Source: JAIBBG01 sp031417525 (lineage in GTDB: Bacteria; Bacteroidota; Bacteroidia; Flavobacteriales_D; Sanyastnellaceae). From it: a stretch of DNA of 28,202 bases. The stretch's first letter is position 1. Each line of letters starts with the position of its first letter. The stretch lies in NCBI GenBank assembly GCA_031417525.1, contig JANOVT010000331.1, positions 1 to 28,202 of the forward strand. The letters are read 5' to 3'. A model generated the notes under the pieces. That model searched no databases. It was not told where the DNA came from and saw only the letters and a program-made list of their open reading frames with translations. The position numbers and the translations under genes are program-made. Of the stretch, positions 8,178 to 15,499 are shown piece after piece.

Positions 8178-8516
8178 TTATGCCCCCGCTTTCTTCCCCT
8201 TATACCCCATCTTCATCAGCAGCTCAAAAATCTTATCCCGGTGATCACCCTGAATGATGATTTCTCCTTCTTTCGCTGTGCCGCCGGTTCCGCATTTTTG
8301 TTTTAATGTTTTACCGAGGTCGTCAAGGTCTTTTTCACTGCCGATAAAACCTTTGATCACCGTCGCCGTTTTTCCGCCACGATGATTTTTTTCCAACCAG
8401 ATGCGCAAATCCTGTTCGCCCGGTTTGAGCGTGTCCATTTGTTCTTCTTCAGGTTCTGTTCTCAGATTCGGATTGGTAGAATACACCAGACCATTGCTGT
8501 TTTTGTTTTTTGCCAT
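8178..8516 (-). CDS. yciH: SUI1/eIF1-family translation factor (YciH)
   Basis: The protein has 112 aa. The C-terminal ~75 residues carry the SUI1/eIF1 fold signature: NHRGGKTATVIKGF, then LKQKCGTGGTAKEGEIIIQGDH. Bacterial YciH proteins are homologues of eukaryotic eIF1 and are thought to influence the fidelity of translation initiation. The N-terminal 35 residues are polar and acidic and likely disordered. The ATG at 8516 follows the stop of the CPBP protease gene by 5 bp, so the gene is probably the last of a three-gene run with the protease and the MscS channel. Confidence 0.9.
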   Translation of the reverse strand: MAKNKNSNGLVYSTNPNLRTEPEEEQMDTLKPGEQDLRIWLEKNHRGGKTATVIKGFIGSEKDLDDLGKTLKQKCGTGGTAKEGEIIIQGDHRDKIFELLMKMGYKGKKAGA

Positions 8517-8521
8517 GCAGT

Positions 8522-9145
8522 TTACATGAAAGGTTCTTCTTCGTTTTGATCAGGCTTGTCTTCGAGATCAGGATTTTCTGTCACCGGAATTTGTCCTGCT
8601 GTTTTTTGTAAAAAATAAAGCAGGTAAATATCGATCACGGTATGTGCAATAATCGCAGAAACAAGCCCTTGTGTCACGGACAGATAACCAATGAGGCAAA
8701 TACCTACTGTCATATACAATCCATAAATACTCAGTCGCCAGTTCATGGGATTGATGTAACCGTGAATCGCAACAAACACAAATGATGTGATGATTACTCC
8801 CAGGAAAGGCTGCAAGGCACCACGAAATAATATTTCTTCACCAACACCTGCGCACAAAGAAACGAAAGTGATTTCGCTGAGGTTGAGTTTGAATCTGCCA
8901 AGCACGTTCGCATACTGCACATTTACTTTTTGAAGAAGAGGAGATGCAATCAAGAACTGGGCGATGACAGCGATGATCAGACCGGCAAGAGCTCCCAGGC
9001 CGATTTGTTGCCAAACTGAAGTCACACCGATGAGTGAAGTTCTGAGATCAACTGTCTCGGAGAAATGATCGACTAGCAGCGCTACCATCGGCATGGCGAT
9101 GATGGTGACCAAAGCAAGTTGAAGAATCACAGATTTTCGTGCCAT
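8522..9145 (-). CDS. CPBP family intramembrane glutamic endopeptidase
   Basis: The protein has 207 aa with several hydrophobic helices. The three CPBP (Abi/CAAX-like) motifs are present in order: EEILFRG at 103-109 with the catalytic Glu pair, FVAIHG with His128, and AHTVIDIYL with His168. The family includes eukaryotic Rce1 and bacterial proteins linked to bacteriocin self-immunity. The substrate here is unknown. The C-terminus ends in a short acidic cytoplasmic tail. The gene starts inside the end of the mscS-like gene (19-nt overlap in another frame) and is followed after 5 bp by the SUI1 gene, so it is probably co-transcribed with both. Confidence 0.88.
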   Translation of the reverse strand: MARKSVILQLALVTIIAMPMVALLVDHFSETVDLRTSLIGVTSVWQQIGLGALAGLIIAVIAQFLIASPLLQKVNVQYANVLGRFKLNLSEITFVSLCAGVGEEILFRGALQPFLGVIITSFVFVAIHGYINPMNWRLSIYGLYMTVGICLIGYLSVTQGLVSAIIAHTVIDIYLLYFLQKTAGQIPVTENPDLEDKPDQNEEEPFM

Positions 9146-10425
9146 GGACCTTGAGTTTCTTCATTACTGCGTAGAGCTGCGCGCATATCGCTGCCGCTTG
9201 GACTTTGAAATATTTCCAGATCGAAATAGGGAACAGCGGCGAGCAAGTGATCGAAAATATCGGATGCCACTACTTCGAATTTCTCCAGTTCCTTTTCCAC
9301 AGAGAATGCATACACTTCAATCGGCAAACCATTTTCGTTTGGCTGAAGTTGTCGCACCATAAAAGTCATGTTTTTGTTGATCAACGGATTTTGTTCGAGG
9401 TATTTTTCTGCATACAAGCGGAAAATGCCAATGTTAGTCATATGTCGCCCGTTTACAAGCACGGATTTGTCAACCACGTGCTCGCTGTTGAAGCGTTCTA
9501 TTTCTTGTTGCCTGGATTCGAGATAATCTTTGATTAATTCAATTTTCAACAATCGCTGATAAAGAGCATCATCACAAAATTTGATGCTGGATATTTTCAT
9601 GTTGATGTGTCGTTTGATGCGACGGCCTTCGCTTTCTTCCATACCGCGCCAGTTTTTGAACGACTCACTCACAATAGCGTAGCTCGGTACGATGGTCACG
9701 GTCATGTCCCAGTTGCGCACTTTGATGGTGGTGAGATTGATTTCCATCACCTCTCCATCGGCACCATATTTTTCCACGGTGATCCAATCGCCTACACGGA
9801 CCAGATCGATGGCGCTCATTTGTACCGAAGCGACAAAACCAAGTATGGGATCACGGAAGATGAGCAAGAGAATGGCGGTGATCGCGCCGAAACCGGTAAA
9901 GATGTAGAGGGGAGATTGATCGAGAATGATGGCCAGGATACTCACGAAGCCCAGAACATAAAACACAATTTTCGTCACCTGCTTGTAACTGCGGAGAGGT
10001 TTGTCTTTGTAACGATGCGTGGCTTCCATAATGGCCACCATGGCGTTCAAAATGGAATTCACAGCGAACATCACCGACAGCACGATGTAGATTTTGGAGG
10101 CCATCAGAGCCCAATATTCCAACTTGGGAAAGTCACGAAAAATGTGTGGCACCGCAGCAGTGATAATCACCGAGATGATAATGAGTGCTAACGATCGGAA
10201 CACTTTGTATTCAAAAAGGCGACTGTGCCAGTCGGTCTTTGTTTTGGTCACCATGATTTTCACCACACCGATAATGATGAGTCGGGTAAAAAACCAGATA
10301 CAGAAACAGATAGCGCTCAGCGCGAGCAAGCCGGTGAGCAAGTGGATGATATACAATCGGTCTCCAAAAATGCCGTGGTTCATCAGGAAATCACGGAGCT
10401 GGTTGGAGAGAGCAGCAAAATTCAT
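9127..10425 (-). CDS. MscS-family mechanosensitive channel (YbdG-like)
   Basis: The protein has 432 aa and a predicted inner-membrane location. Several N-terminal membrane helices precede the pore-lining helix and the MscS beta domain (FRDPILGFVASVQMSAIDLVRVGDWITV). Then come the YbdG-like FKNWRGMEESEGRRIKR and a cytoplasmic C-terminal domain. YbdG-type channels open under hypo-osmotic stress. ATG 10425 (MNFAALSNQ) is chosen as the start. A longer reading to 10497 begins inside the ATTCTCC word repeat and would translate repeat sequence (FFSILHSPFSIP), so I reject it. TACCTTTA (10430-10437), one mismatch from the -7 consensus, lies close to the start. The gene overlaps the CPBP gene by 19 nt. 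Confidence 0.87.
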   Translation of the reverse strand: MNFAALSNQLRDFLMNHGIFGDRLYIIHLLTGLLALSAICFCIWFFTRLIIIGVVKIMVTKTKTDWHSRLFEYKVFRSLALIIISVIITAAVPHIFRDFPKLEYWALMASKIYIVLSVMFAVNSILNAMVAIMEATHRYKDKPLRSYKQVTKIVFYVLGFVSILAIILDQSPLYIFTGFGAITAILLLIFRDPILGFVASVQMSAIDLVRVGDWITVEKYGADGEVMEINLTTIKVRNWDMTVTIVPSYAIVSESFKNWRGMEESEGRRIKRHINMKISSIKFCDDALYQRLLKIELIKDYLESRQQEIERFNSEHVVDKSVLVNGRHMTNIGIFRLYAEKYLEQNPLINKNMTFMVRQLQPNENGLPIEVYAFSVEKELEKFEVVASDIFDHLLAAVPYFDLEIFQSPSGSDMRAALRSNEETQGPWHENL

Positions 10426-10450
10426 GGGGTAAAGGTAGAAGCAATAATTG

Positions 10451-10548
10451 GGAATGGAGAAAGGAGAATGGAGAATGGAGAAGAAAGGTATAACCAAAAT
10501 GTGCTAACCTTGCCGCGGAAAATTCTCCATTCTCCATTCTCCATTCTC
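10451..10548. repeat. ATTCTCC word-repeat inverted pair in a divergent promoter region
   Basis: GAGAATGGAGAATGGAGAA (10464-10482) and its exact complement (10523-10541) form a 19-bp inverted repeat around a 40-nt spacer. Both arms belong to longer arrays of the word GAATGGA or its complement. The spacer contains the probable -7 element of the O-methyltransferase gene (TAACCTTG at 10505-10512). The right arm falls in that gene's 5' leader. The same word occurs in the coding end of gap at 21927-21959. Confidence 0.75.
10505..10512 (+). promoter_or_regulatory. Probable -7 promoter element for the O-methyltransferase gene
   Basis: TAACCTTG matches the Bacteroidota -7 consensus TAnnTTTG with one mismatch. 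It would give a leader of about 40 nt that contains the ATTCTCC repeat arm. Confidence 0.4.
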
Positions 10549-10557
10549 AATTAATTC

Positions 10558-11199
10558 ATGGATTTTTTACCCGAAGAAATAGAAGCCTACGTTGAAGCCC
10601 ACACACGGCGTGAGCCGGAGTTGCTTGAAAAGCTCAACAAAGAAACCTGGCAGAAAGTGGTGGCACCGCGGATGTTGAGCGGACACTTGCAGGGGCGGGT
10701 GCTGAGTATGCTTTCCAAAATGATTCGCCCTAGGCGGATTTTGGAGATCGGAACGTACACGGGTTATAGCGCTTTGTGTCTCGCAGAAGGTTTGTCGGAT
10801 GATGGACTGCTCATTACAATCGACATCAACGACGAACTGCAATGGATTCAGGACAAATACTTTTTACAGTCACCGCATGGAAAAAAAATCGAACGACATT
10901 TTGGAGATGCGCTCAAACTCATTCCGGCATTGAAAGAAGATTTTGATATTGTGTTTATTGATGCGGATAAAGAGAACTATATCCACTATTACAACTTGCT
11001 GATCGACAAATTGAAATCAGGTTCTTACATCTTCATTGATAATGTGTTGTGGTCGGGTAAAGTGGTTTCCGAACCTGAAGCGAATGACATAGAAACAAAA
11101 GTGTTGCGTGAACTGAACGAAATCGTGAACAGCGATGGTCGGGTAGAGAATGTGCTTTTGCCGGTGAGAGATGGGTTGATGGTGTTGAGGAAATGTTGA
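10558..11199 (+). CDS. Class I SAM-dependent O-methyltransferase (caffeoyl-CoA type family)
   Basis: The protein has 213 aa, the normal length for the bacterial O-methyltransferase family (Methyltransf_3/24). Visible motifs are the SAM-binding LEIGTYTG at 62-69, the acidic residue after the second strand (TIDIND, Asp89), FIDADKENY at 133-141 with the metal-site Asp, and IDNVLWSGKV near residue 160. Such enzymes use a divalent metal to methylate catechol-type hydroxyls. The natural substrate here is unknown. The gene is divergent from the mscS-like gene across the word-repeat pair and convergent with sucC. Confidence 0.88.
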   Translation: MDFLPEEIEAYVEAHTRREPELLEKLNKETWQKVVAPRMLSGHLQGRVLSMLSKMIRPRRILEIGTYTGYSALCLAEGLSDDGLLITIDINDELQWIQDKYFLQSPHGKKIERHFGDALKLIPALKEDFDIVFIDADKENYIHYYNLLIDKLKSGSYIFIDNVLWSGKVVSEPEANDIETKVLRELNEIVNSDGRVENVLLPVRDGLMVLRKC

Positions 11200-11271
11200 T
11201 TTTTTTTAAACACAGAGTACAGCAAAGTATGACGCAAAGTTGCGCAAAGTTTGATTCATTAACATCTTCGT

Positions 11272-11307
11272 AATTCTGATATTCCTTCCGCGAATTCTGC
11301 GTGAAAC
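11272..11307 (-). repeat. 36-nt dispersed repeat, copy 1 (minus orientation)
   Basis: Read on the minus strand this is GTTTCACGCAGAATTCGCGG..., identical at 33 of 36 positions to 19008-19043. It lies between the convergent O-methyltransferase and sucC genes, next to several CGCAAAGTT words (11230-11255). Confidence 0.65.
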
Positions 11308-11318
11308 TAAAAACCAGC

Positions 11319-12530
11319 TTAGCTCAACACCAGTTTCACTTTATCCGCAGCTTCCTGCAAAGTGATCACCGAATGTACTGCCAATCCTGAATCTTCAATC
11401 AATTTTTTAGCTTCCACCGCATTTGTTCCTTGCAAGCGCACAATGATCGGAACATTGATGTTGCCGATGTTTTTGTATGCGTCGACAATACCCTGTGCCA
11501 CACGGTCGCAGCGAACGATTCCTCCAAAAATGTTGACGAGAATGGCTTTCACAGAGGTGTCGCGAAGGATAATACGGAAGGCCGTTTCAACACGCTTGGC
11601 ATCTGCCGTTCCACCCACGTCGAGGAAGTTCGCCGGCTCACCGCCGCTAAGTTTGATGATGTCCATCGTGGCCATGGCCAGTCCGGCACCGTTCACCATA
11701 CAACCCACGTTACCTTCGAGTTTTACATAGTTGAGGTCGGCATTGCTGGCTTCCACTTCAATCGGATCTTCCTCGGTGGTGTCGCGCATTTCTGCGTATT
11801 CTTTGTGTCGGAATAAACCATTGCCATCGAGCGTCACTTTAGCATCCACAGCAATTACGCGGTCGTCAGAAGTTTTGAGTACAGGATTAATTTCAAACAT
11901 CGCCGCATCGCAACCAACATAAGCGGCGTAAAGACTTTTTACAAATGCTCCCATCTCTTTCATGGCTTTGCCACTTAAACCGAGATTGAAGGCGATTCTT
12001 CTGCACTGGAAATCATTTACTCCTGTCAAAGGATCAATGGTTTCCTTGAATATTTTTTCCGGAGAATTGTGTGCAACATCTTCGATGTTCATACCTCCAT
12101 CCGGTGAGTATACGATCACATTGCGGCCTGCGGAACGATCCAGCAATACCGACATATAAAATTCTTTAGGCTCACTCGCACCCGGACCATAAACGTCCTC
12201 GGCGATGTAGACCTTGTTCACTTTTTTCCCTTCTGCTTTCGTCTGGAGCGTCACCAGATGACCACCCAGAATAGCTTCTGCCTTTTCAGTTACTTCATCC
12301 AGACTTTTAGCAAGGACAACTCCGCGAGAGCCTGTCTCCGTAACGGTTCCTTTGCCGCGACCACCGGCATGAATCTGCGCTTTCACTACGAACCAACCGG
12401 TTCCTGTTTCAGCTTTCAGTTTTTTTGCCACATCGAGTGCTTCACCCGGAGAGTGAGCGACATAGCCGCGCTGCACTGCAACGCCGTATTGAGCGAGAAT
12501 AGATTTACCTTGGTATTCGTGGATGTTCAT
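11319..12530 (-). CDS. sucC: Succinyl-CoA synthetase (ADP-forming) beta subunit
   Basis: The protein has 403 aa. It begins MNIHEYQGKSILAQYGV, the conserved SucC N-terminus, so the start is ATG 12530 rather than the longer reading to 12563. The ATP-grasp part contains FVVKAQIHAGGRGKG. The C-terminal CoA-ligase part contains NGAGLAMATMDIIKLSGGEPANFLDVGG and NIFGGIVRCD. The enzyme converts succinyl-CoA to succinate with ATP (or GTP) formation in the TCA cycle, as a heterodimer or heterotetramer with SucD. sucD is not adjacent here, which is common in Bacteroidota. TACATTCG (12549-12556, minus strand) is a likely -7 element and would give a leader of about a dozen nucleotides. Confidence 0.97.
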   Translation of the reverse strand: MNIHEYQGKSILAQYGVAVQRGYVAHSPGEALDVAKKLKAETGTGWFVVKAQIHAGGRGKGTVTETGSRGVVLAKSLDEVTEKAEAILGGHLVTLQTKAEGKKVNKVYIAEDVYGPGASEPKEFYMSVLLDRSAGRNVIVYSPDGGMNIEDVAHNSPEKIFKETIDPLTGVNDFQCRRIAFNLGLSGKAMKEMGAFVKSLYAAYVGCDAAMFEINPVLKTSDDRVIAVDAKVTLDGNGLFRHKEYAEMRDTTEEDPIEVEASNADLNYVKLEGNVGCMVNGAGLAMATMDIIKLSGGEPANFLDVGGTADAKRVETAFRIILRDTSVKAILVNIFGGIVRCDRVAQGIVDAYKNIGNINVPIIVRLQGTNAVEAKKLIEDSGLAVHSVITLQEAADKVKLVLS

Positions 12531-13021
12531 TGAAGAGATTTTGGGGTGCGAATGTATTCCCAATAGCTGAAAGTTCAGCTTTACTTAGTTCAAAGTTCGG
12601 AGTTCAAAGTTTAAAGTTGGCGAAAATTTGGTTGCGGGCGGATGGGTGGTTTAGCCGACGCTAACGGACGACTGCGGGCGGGTTAGTTTTGATAGTTCAA
12701 AGTTCCTGGTTCCTTGTTGGCGATCTTTTGGGTGCAGGCAAAAGGGTGATTTACCCAATTTGAATGGTCAAATTCGGCCTATCAAATTTCAGAGTTTAGT
12801 GTTCGGAGTTTAAGAGTTGACGAAATTTTGGTTGCAAGCGGATGAATAGATTTCCAATTGAAGCGCTCATCTAATGGCAGTAATTCCGATGAAAATTTAT
12901 GCAAAAAAAAGTCACTCAAACCGGCCAATTCCAGTTCGATTGAAATCATATCTCCGCCAAACTAAGAACTCCAAACTCCGAACTCTGAACTATTTCACTT
13001 TCTTTGCCGCCCAAGAGAAAA
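12531..13021. repeat. Divergent intergenic region with four copies of the ATAGTTCA repeat family
   Basis: There is no gene in these 491 bp. Three copies in plus orientation (about 12585-12660, 12692-12760 and 12788-12850) each run from GTTCAAAGTTC words into GTTGGCGAAAATTTGGTTGC-like sequence and then GGCGGATG-like sequence. A fourth copy in minus orientation (about 12935-12993) ends with TGAACTAT. Copies 1-3 are spaced by about 100 bp. The sucC promoter (12549-12556) and the lolD promoter (12999-13006) lie at the two edges. Confidence 0.7.
12999..13006 (+). promoter_or_regulatory. Probable -7 promoter element for the lolD-like gene
   Basis: TTTCTTTG differs from TAnnTTTG at one position and sits 15 nt before the ATG. 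It directly follows the minus-oriented repeat copy. Confidence 0.4.
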
Positions 13022-13669
13022 ATGATCACCGCCACCGACATCACGAAATCATATGGAGCACTCAAAGTGTTGAACGGTGTCAATGTGGAAATCAAAAAGG
13101 GCGAGGTGGTTTCGATTGTGGGCGCATCGGGTGCAGGCAAGAGCACTCTGTTACACATCATTGGTACACTCGACAAACCCGACAAAGGCAAACTGGTTTT
13201 CGAAAACAATGTCATTACTTCGTTGAATTCAGGACAGTTGGCTACGTTCCGCAACAAACACATCGGATTTATTTTCCAGTTTCATAATCTGTTGCCGGAA
13301 TTCACCGCATTGGAAAACGTGTGCATACCAGCTTATATCGGCAAGAAGTCAAAAGCCGAAGCCGAAGCACGTGGTATCGAATTGCTCCAGTTCTTAGGAT
13401 TGGGTGAAAGAACAGATCACAAACCCAACCAGTTGAGCGGAGGAGAACAACAGCGTGTGGCGGTTGCACGGGCACTCATCAATAATCCGGACGTGATTCT
13501 CGCCGATGAACCATCCGGAAATCTCGATTCGAAAAACGCGAAGGAATTGCACGAACTTTTTTTCTCACTCAGGGAAAAATTCAATCAGACGTTTATCATC
13601 GTGACGCATAATGAGGAATTGTCGAAGATGGCGGATCGGACGCTGGTGATGAAGGATGGGCGCTTATAG
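13022..13669 (+). CDS. ABC transporter ATP-binding protein, LolD/MacB type
   Basis: The protein has 215 aa. Walker A is GASGAGKST, the signature is LSGGEQQRVA, Walker B is VILADEPSGNLD, and the switch is IIVTHNEEL. The IGFIFQFHNLLPEFTALENV block is typical of LolD (lipoprotein release) and MacB/FtsE-like ATPases. The membrane partner is not in the window, so the transported substrate is inferred as lipoproteins at best. ATG 13022 (MITATDITKSYG) is the start; the upstream TTG at 13004 lies inside the promoter. The stop codon TAG at 13667-13669 lies inside the ATAGTTCA end of a downstream repeat, so the repeat may have supplied the end of the gene. Confidence 0.88.
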   Translation: MITATDITKSYGALKVLNGVNVEIKKGEVVSIVGASGAGKSTLLHIIGTLDKPDKGKLVFENNVITSLNSGQLATFRNKHIGFIFQFHNLLPEFTALENVCIPAYIGKKSKAEAEARGIELLQFLGLGERTDHKPNQLSGGEQQRVAVARALINNPDVILADEPSGNLDSKNAKELHELFFSLREKFNQTFIIVTHNEELSKMADRTLVMKDGRL

Positions 13670-13812
13670 TTCAACGTTGTTGGTTCAAAGTTCCTGGTTC
13701 AAAGTTCCTGGTTTAAAGTTGGCGAATTTTTGATTGCATGCAGATTGAGGGATTTTCAATATGGGATCCAGAAGTTAGCCATGTTGGTTTAAAGTTCATT
13801 GTTCGCGAAGGC
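13666..13812 (+). repeat. ATAGTTCA-family repeat overlapping the lolD stop codon
   Basis: This copy starts with ATAGTTCA at 13666-13673, which includes the lolD stop TAG. Three GGTTCAAAGTTC-like words follow, then GTTGGCGAATTTTTGATTGC, in the same order as the copies at 12585-12850. A short further fragment (GGTTTAAAGTTCATTGTTCGCGAA) lies at about 13789-13812. Confidence 0.7.
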
Positions 13813-13826
13813 TAGTTTTTTGAGGA

Positions 13827-13834
13827 TAGATTTG
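13827..13834 (+). promoter_or_regulatory. -7 promoter element for the T9SS-sorted protein gene
   Basis: TAGATTTG is a perfect match to TAnnTTTG. It lies 56 nt before the chosen ATG. No clear -33 TTG was identified. Confidence 0.5.
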
Positions 13835-13890
13835 GAAAATACAAATGCGGATGATTGAGAAATCAATTCGAAACCATAAATTGGCGCAGA

Positions 13891-14844
13891 ATGAAAACTT
13901 GCTTTATGCTTCATTTATTGAAGGGTGTGTTGTGCTCATTAACCGTTTTGTGCATCGCAAGCTCATCAGCTCAACCTGTTTTTAGTGGTTGCAATTTTGA
14001 ATTTGGTGACGTGGCAATTAAATCACATAATGATAATGTTTTCGAAGGATCTGCCGGTGAAAATGTTATTTGGGATTTTTCTCAGGTGACGGTGGGTTCA
14101 TTCGATTTTTTAGAGATTATTGAAATAGCCGAAGCTCCTTTTCCCGATTCTTTTGTGGATGGTGATATGACAATCATTAGTAATTCTGGGTATTATGATG
14201 TCATCAGATGTGATGGAGAAATGTTATCCTATTTAGGTGAGATGACAAATAGTTCAGCTCTTGTATACGGAGATGTTCGGGAAATCCTCAGGTTTCCAAT
14301 GACATATTTGGATGAATTTGTTGACAGCTATGAAAGAGGTGCTCAGGTTGGAATTGATTCTTTGTTGGTGGATGGGTATGGTACATTAATTCTACCTTAT
14401 GGCACCTTTGAAAATGTGCTCAGAGTAAGAACCATTGACAATTCGGAAGTTATCGGCTCAGGTATATCCTGGCGGTCGATCAGTTATGCATTTTATCATG
14501 AAACTTCATTTATTCCGCTACTTGGCATATCACACTTAAACCAATTAGACTTTATTACACATGGAGTTTCTTTTTCCGACCCGAATGCAGTTGATGTGAC
14601 AAATGTGGAAAGGGATAAGATCAAAATGTTTCCGAATCCTGTATCCGACATTCTCCATTTCAATGGATTAGAGAGGGGATCTACAGTAAACATCTACACA
14701 CTTTCTGGAACGCTCGTTCAATCGGCCTTTTCCAAAGAAACGATAAATTCAGTCCCAGTTGACAGGCTGAGTGCAGGATTGTATTTTGTCCAGATTACTG
14801 ATGACCATTCAACCAAAGTTTTGCGTCTGGAAGTAATTCATTGA
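13891..14844 (+). CDS. Secreted protein with type IX secretion C-terminal sorting domain
   Basis: The protein has 317 aa. An N-terminal signal peptide (residues ~1-28, LLKGVLCSLTVLCIASSSAQ) leads to a central region of about 200 residues with no family I recognise. The last ~75 residues form a typical T9SS type A sorting domain: KMFPNPVSDILHF, then NIYTLSGTLVQ, then LSAGLYFVQI and a Lys-containing end strand. Such proteins cross the outer membrane by the type IX system and are kept at the surface or released. ATG 13891 is chosen because it starts the signal peptide; an upstream TTG at 13855 would add 12 residues that block it. The function of the passenger part is unknown. Confidence 0.82.
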   Translation: MKTCFMLHLLKGVLCSLTVLCIASSSAQPVFSGCNFEFGDVAIKSHNDNVFEGSAGENVIWDFSQVTVGSFDFLEIIEIAEAPFPDSFVDGDMTIISNSGYYDVIRCDGEMLSYLGEMTNSSALVYGDVREILRFPMTYLDEFVDSYERGAQVGIDSLLVDGYGTLILPYGTFENVLRVRTIDNSEVIGSGISWRSISYAFYHETSFIPLLGISHLNQLDFITHGVSFSDPNAVDVTNVERDKIKMFPNPVSDILHFNGLERGSTVNIYTLSGTLVQSAFSKETINSVPVDRLSAGLYFVQITDDHSTKVLRLEVIH

Positions 14845-15499
14845 TGGAATCAAATTTTGCTCATCGCTCACAGTTTAAGCAAGACATGCAGTTGTAGTTC
14901 AAGGATGTTATAGCTCCGTAGGAGCGACATATTATTAGCTGATTGTACAGGTGGGCCGATTCACCGCGCGTAGTGAATTTCGAGAAAACGCACCAATCGA
15001 TTGCGCGGTGTGGATATGATTGGAGTGTAGAAAATTTGATCCCGGAATTTTTCAAAATGATGTAATCGCAATTTTAATTGCACCACGCGGTGAAGGTTTG
15101 CTTTAATATGGTTCAGCTACGCGTGGTGGAAATTCGTGTGCCTTCAACTGGCTATTAAAATGCCGCCCCTGATGGGGCTGTTAAGCAAGTGAATGGTCCG
15201 AAATTGATTTCTGAAGCTAAATCGCATTCTTAATCCAGGTCTTTTTCACAAATTGAAAATCAGCAACCATAAAGGTCTAAAGTTTAAATAATGCGAAATT
15301 TCGTATTTGTATTCACGTGAAAATGTCCGCGGAGAGCTTTAGGTAAACTGCGCGGAAAACGCCGCTACGATTCGGCAAACCAGAATTTCATTTTAGTGGA
15401 ACACTTGCCAACTATAAACAATAAACTAAAAACTTTGAACTTTCTCCTCTCCGCGGAGAATTTTAATGTCGTGGCGCGTGCGTTATCTTCGCGCGGAAT
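14845..15499. other. 655-bp gene-free stretch with small palindromes
   Basis: I find no credible coding region. Visible structures are the hairpin GCTCC-GTA-GGAGC at 14913-14925, the hairpin GCCCC-TGAT-GGGGC at 15165-15178, and several diverged GC-rich words built on ACCGCG/CGCGGTG between about 14955 and 15130. A GAACTTT-type word run (about 15415-15440) and a CCGCGGAG palindrome repeated near 15328 and 15453 follow. Together these look like worn-down remnants of dispersed extragenic repeats. The last 16 bases hold the promoter of the BatA-like gene. Confidence 0.5.
15484..15491 (+). promoter_or_regulatory. -7 promoter element abutting the BatA-like start codon
   Basis: TATCTTCG matches TAnnTTTG with one mismatch and ends only 8 nt before the ATG at 15500. 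Transcription would then start at, or within a few bases of, the start codon. Confidence 0.45.

Noticed and set aside
10426..10497. Longer start for the MscS-like channel
   Set aside because: The added 24 residues are a translation of the ATTCTCC word repeat and have no family match.
12585..12860. Possible CRISPR array (regularly spaced ~100-bp repeats)
   Set aside because: The units are too long, too diverged, have no unique spacers of constant length, and the same unit is scattered singly elsewhere; no cas gene is present.
14913..15178. tRNA-like or riboswitch-like fold in the large gene gap
   Set aside because: Only isolated short hairpins are visible; no cloverleaf, T-loop or known aptamer motif could be traced.
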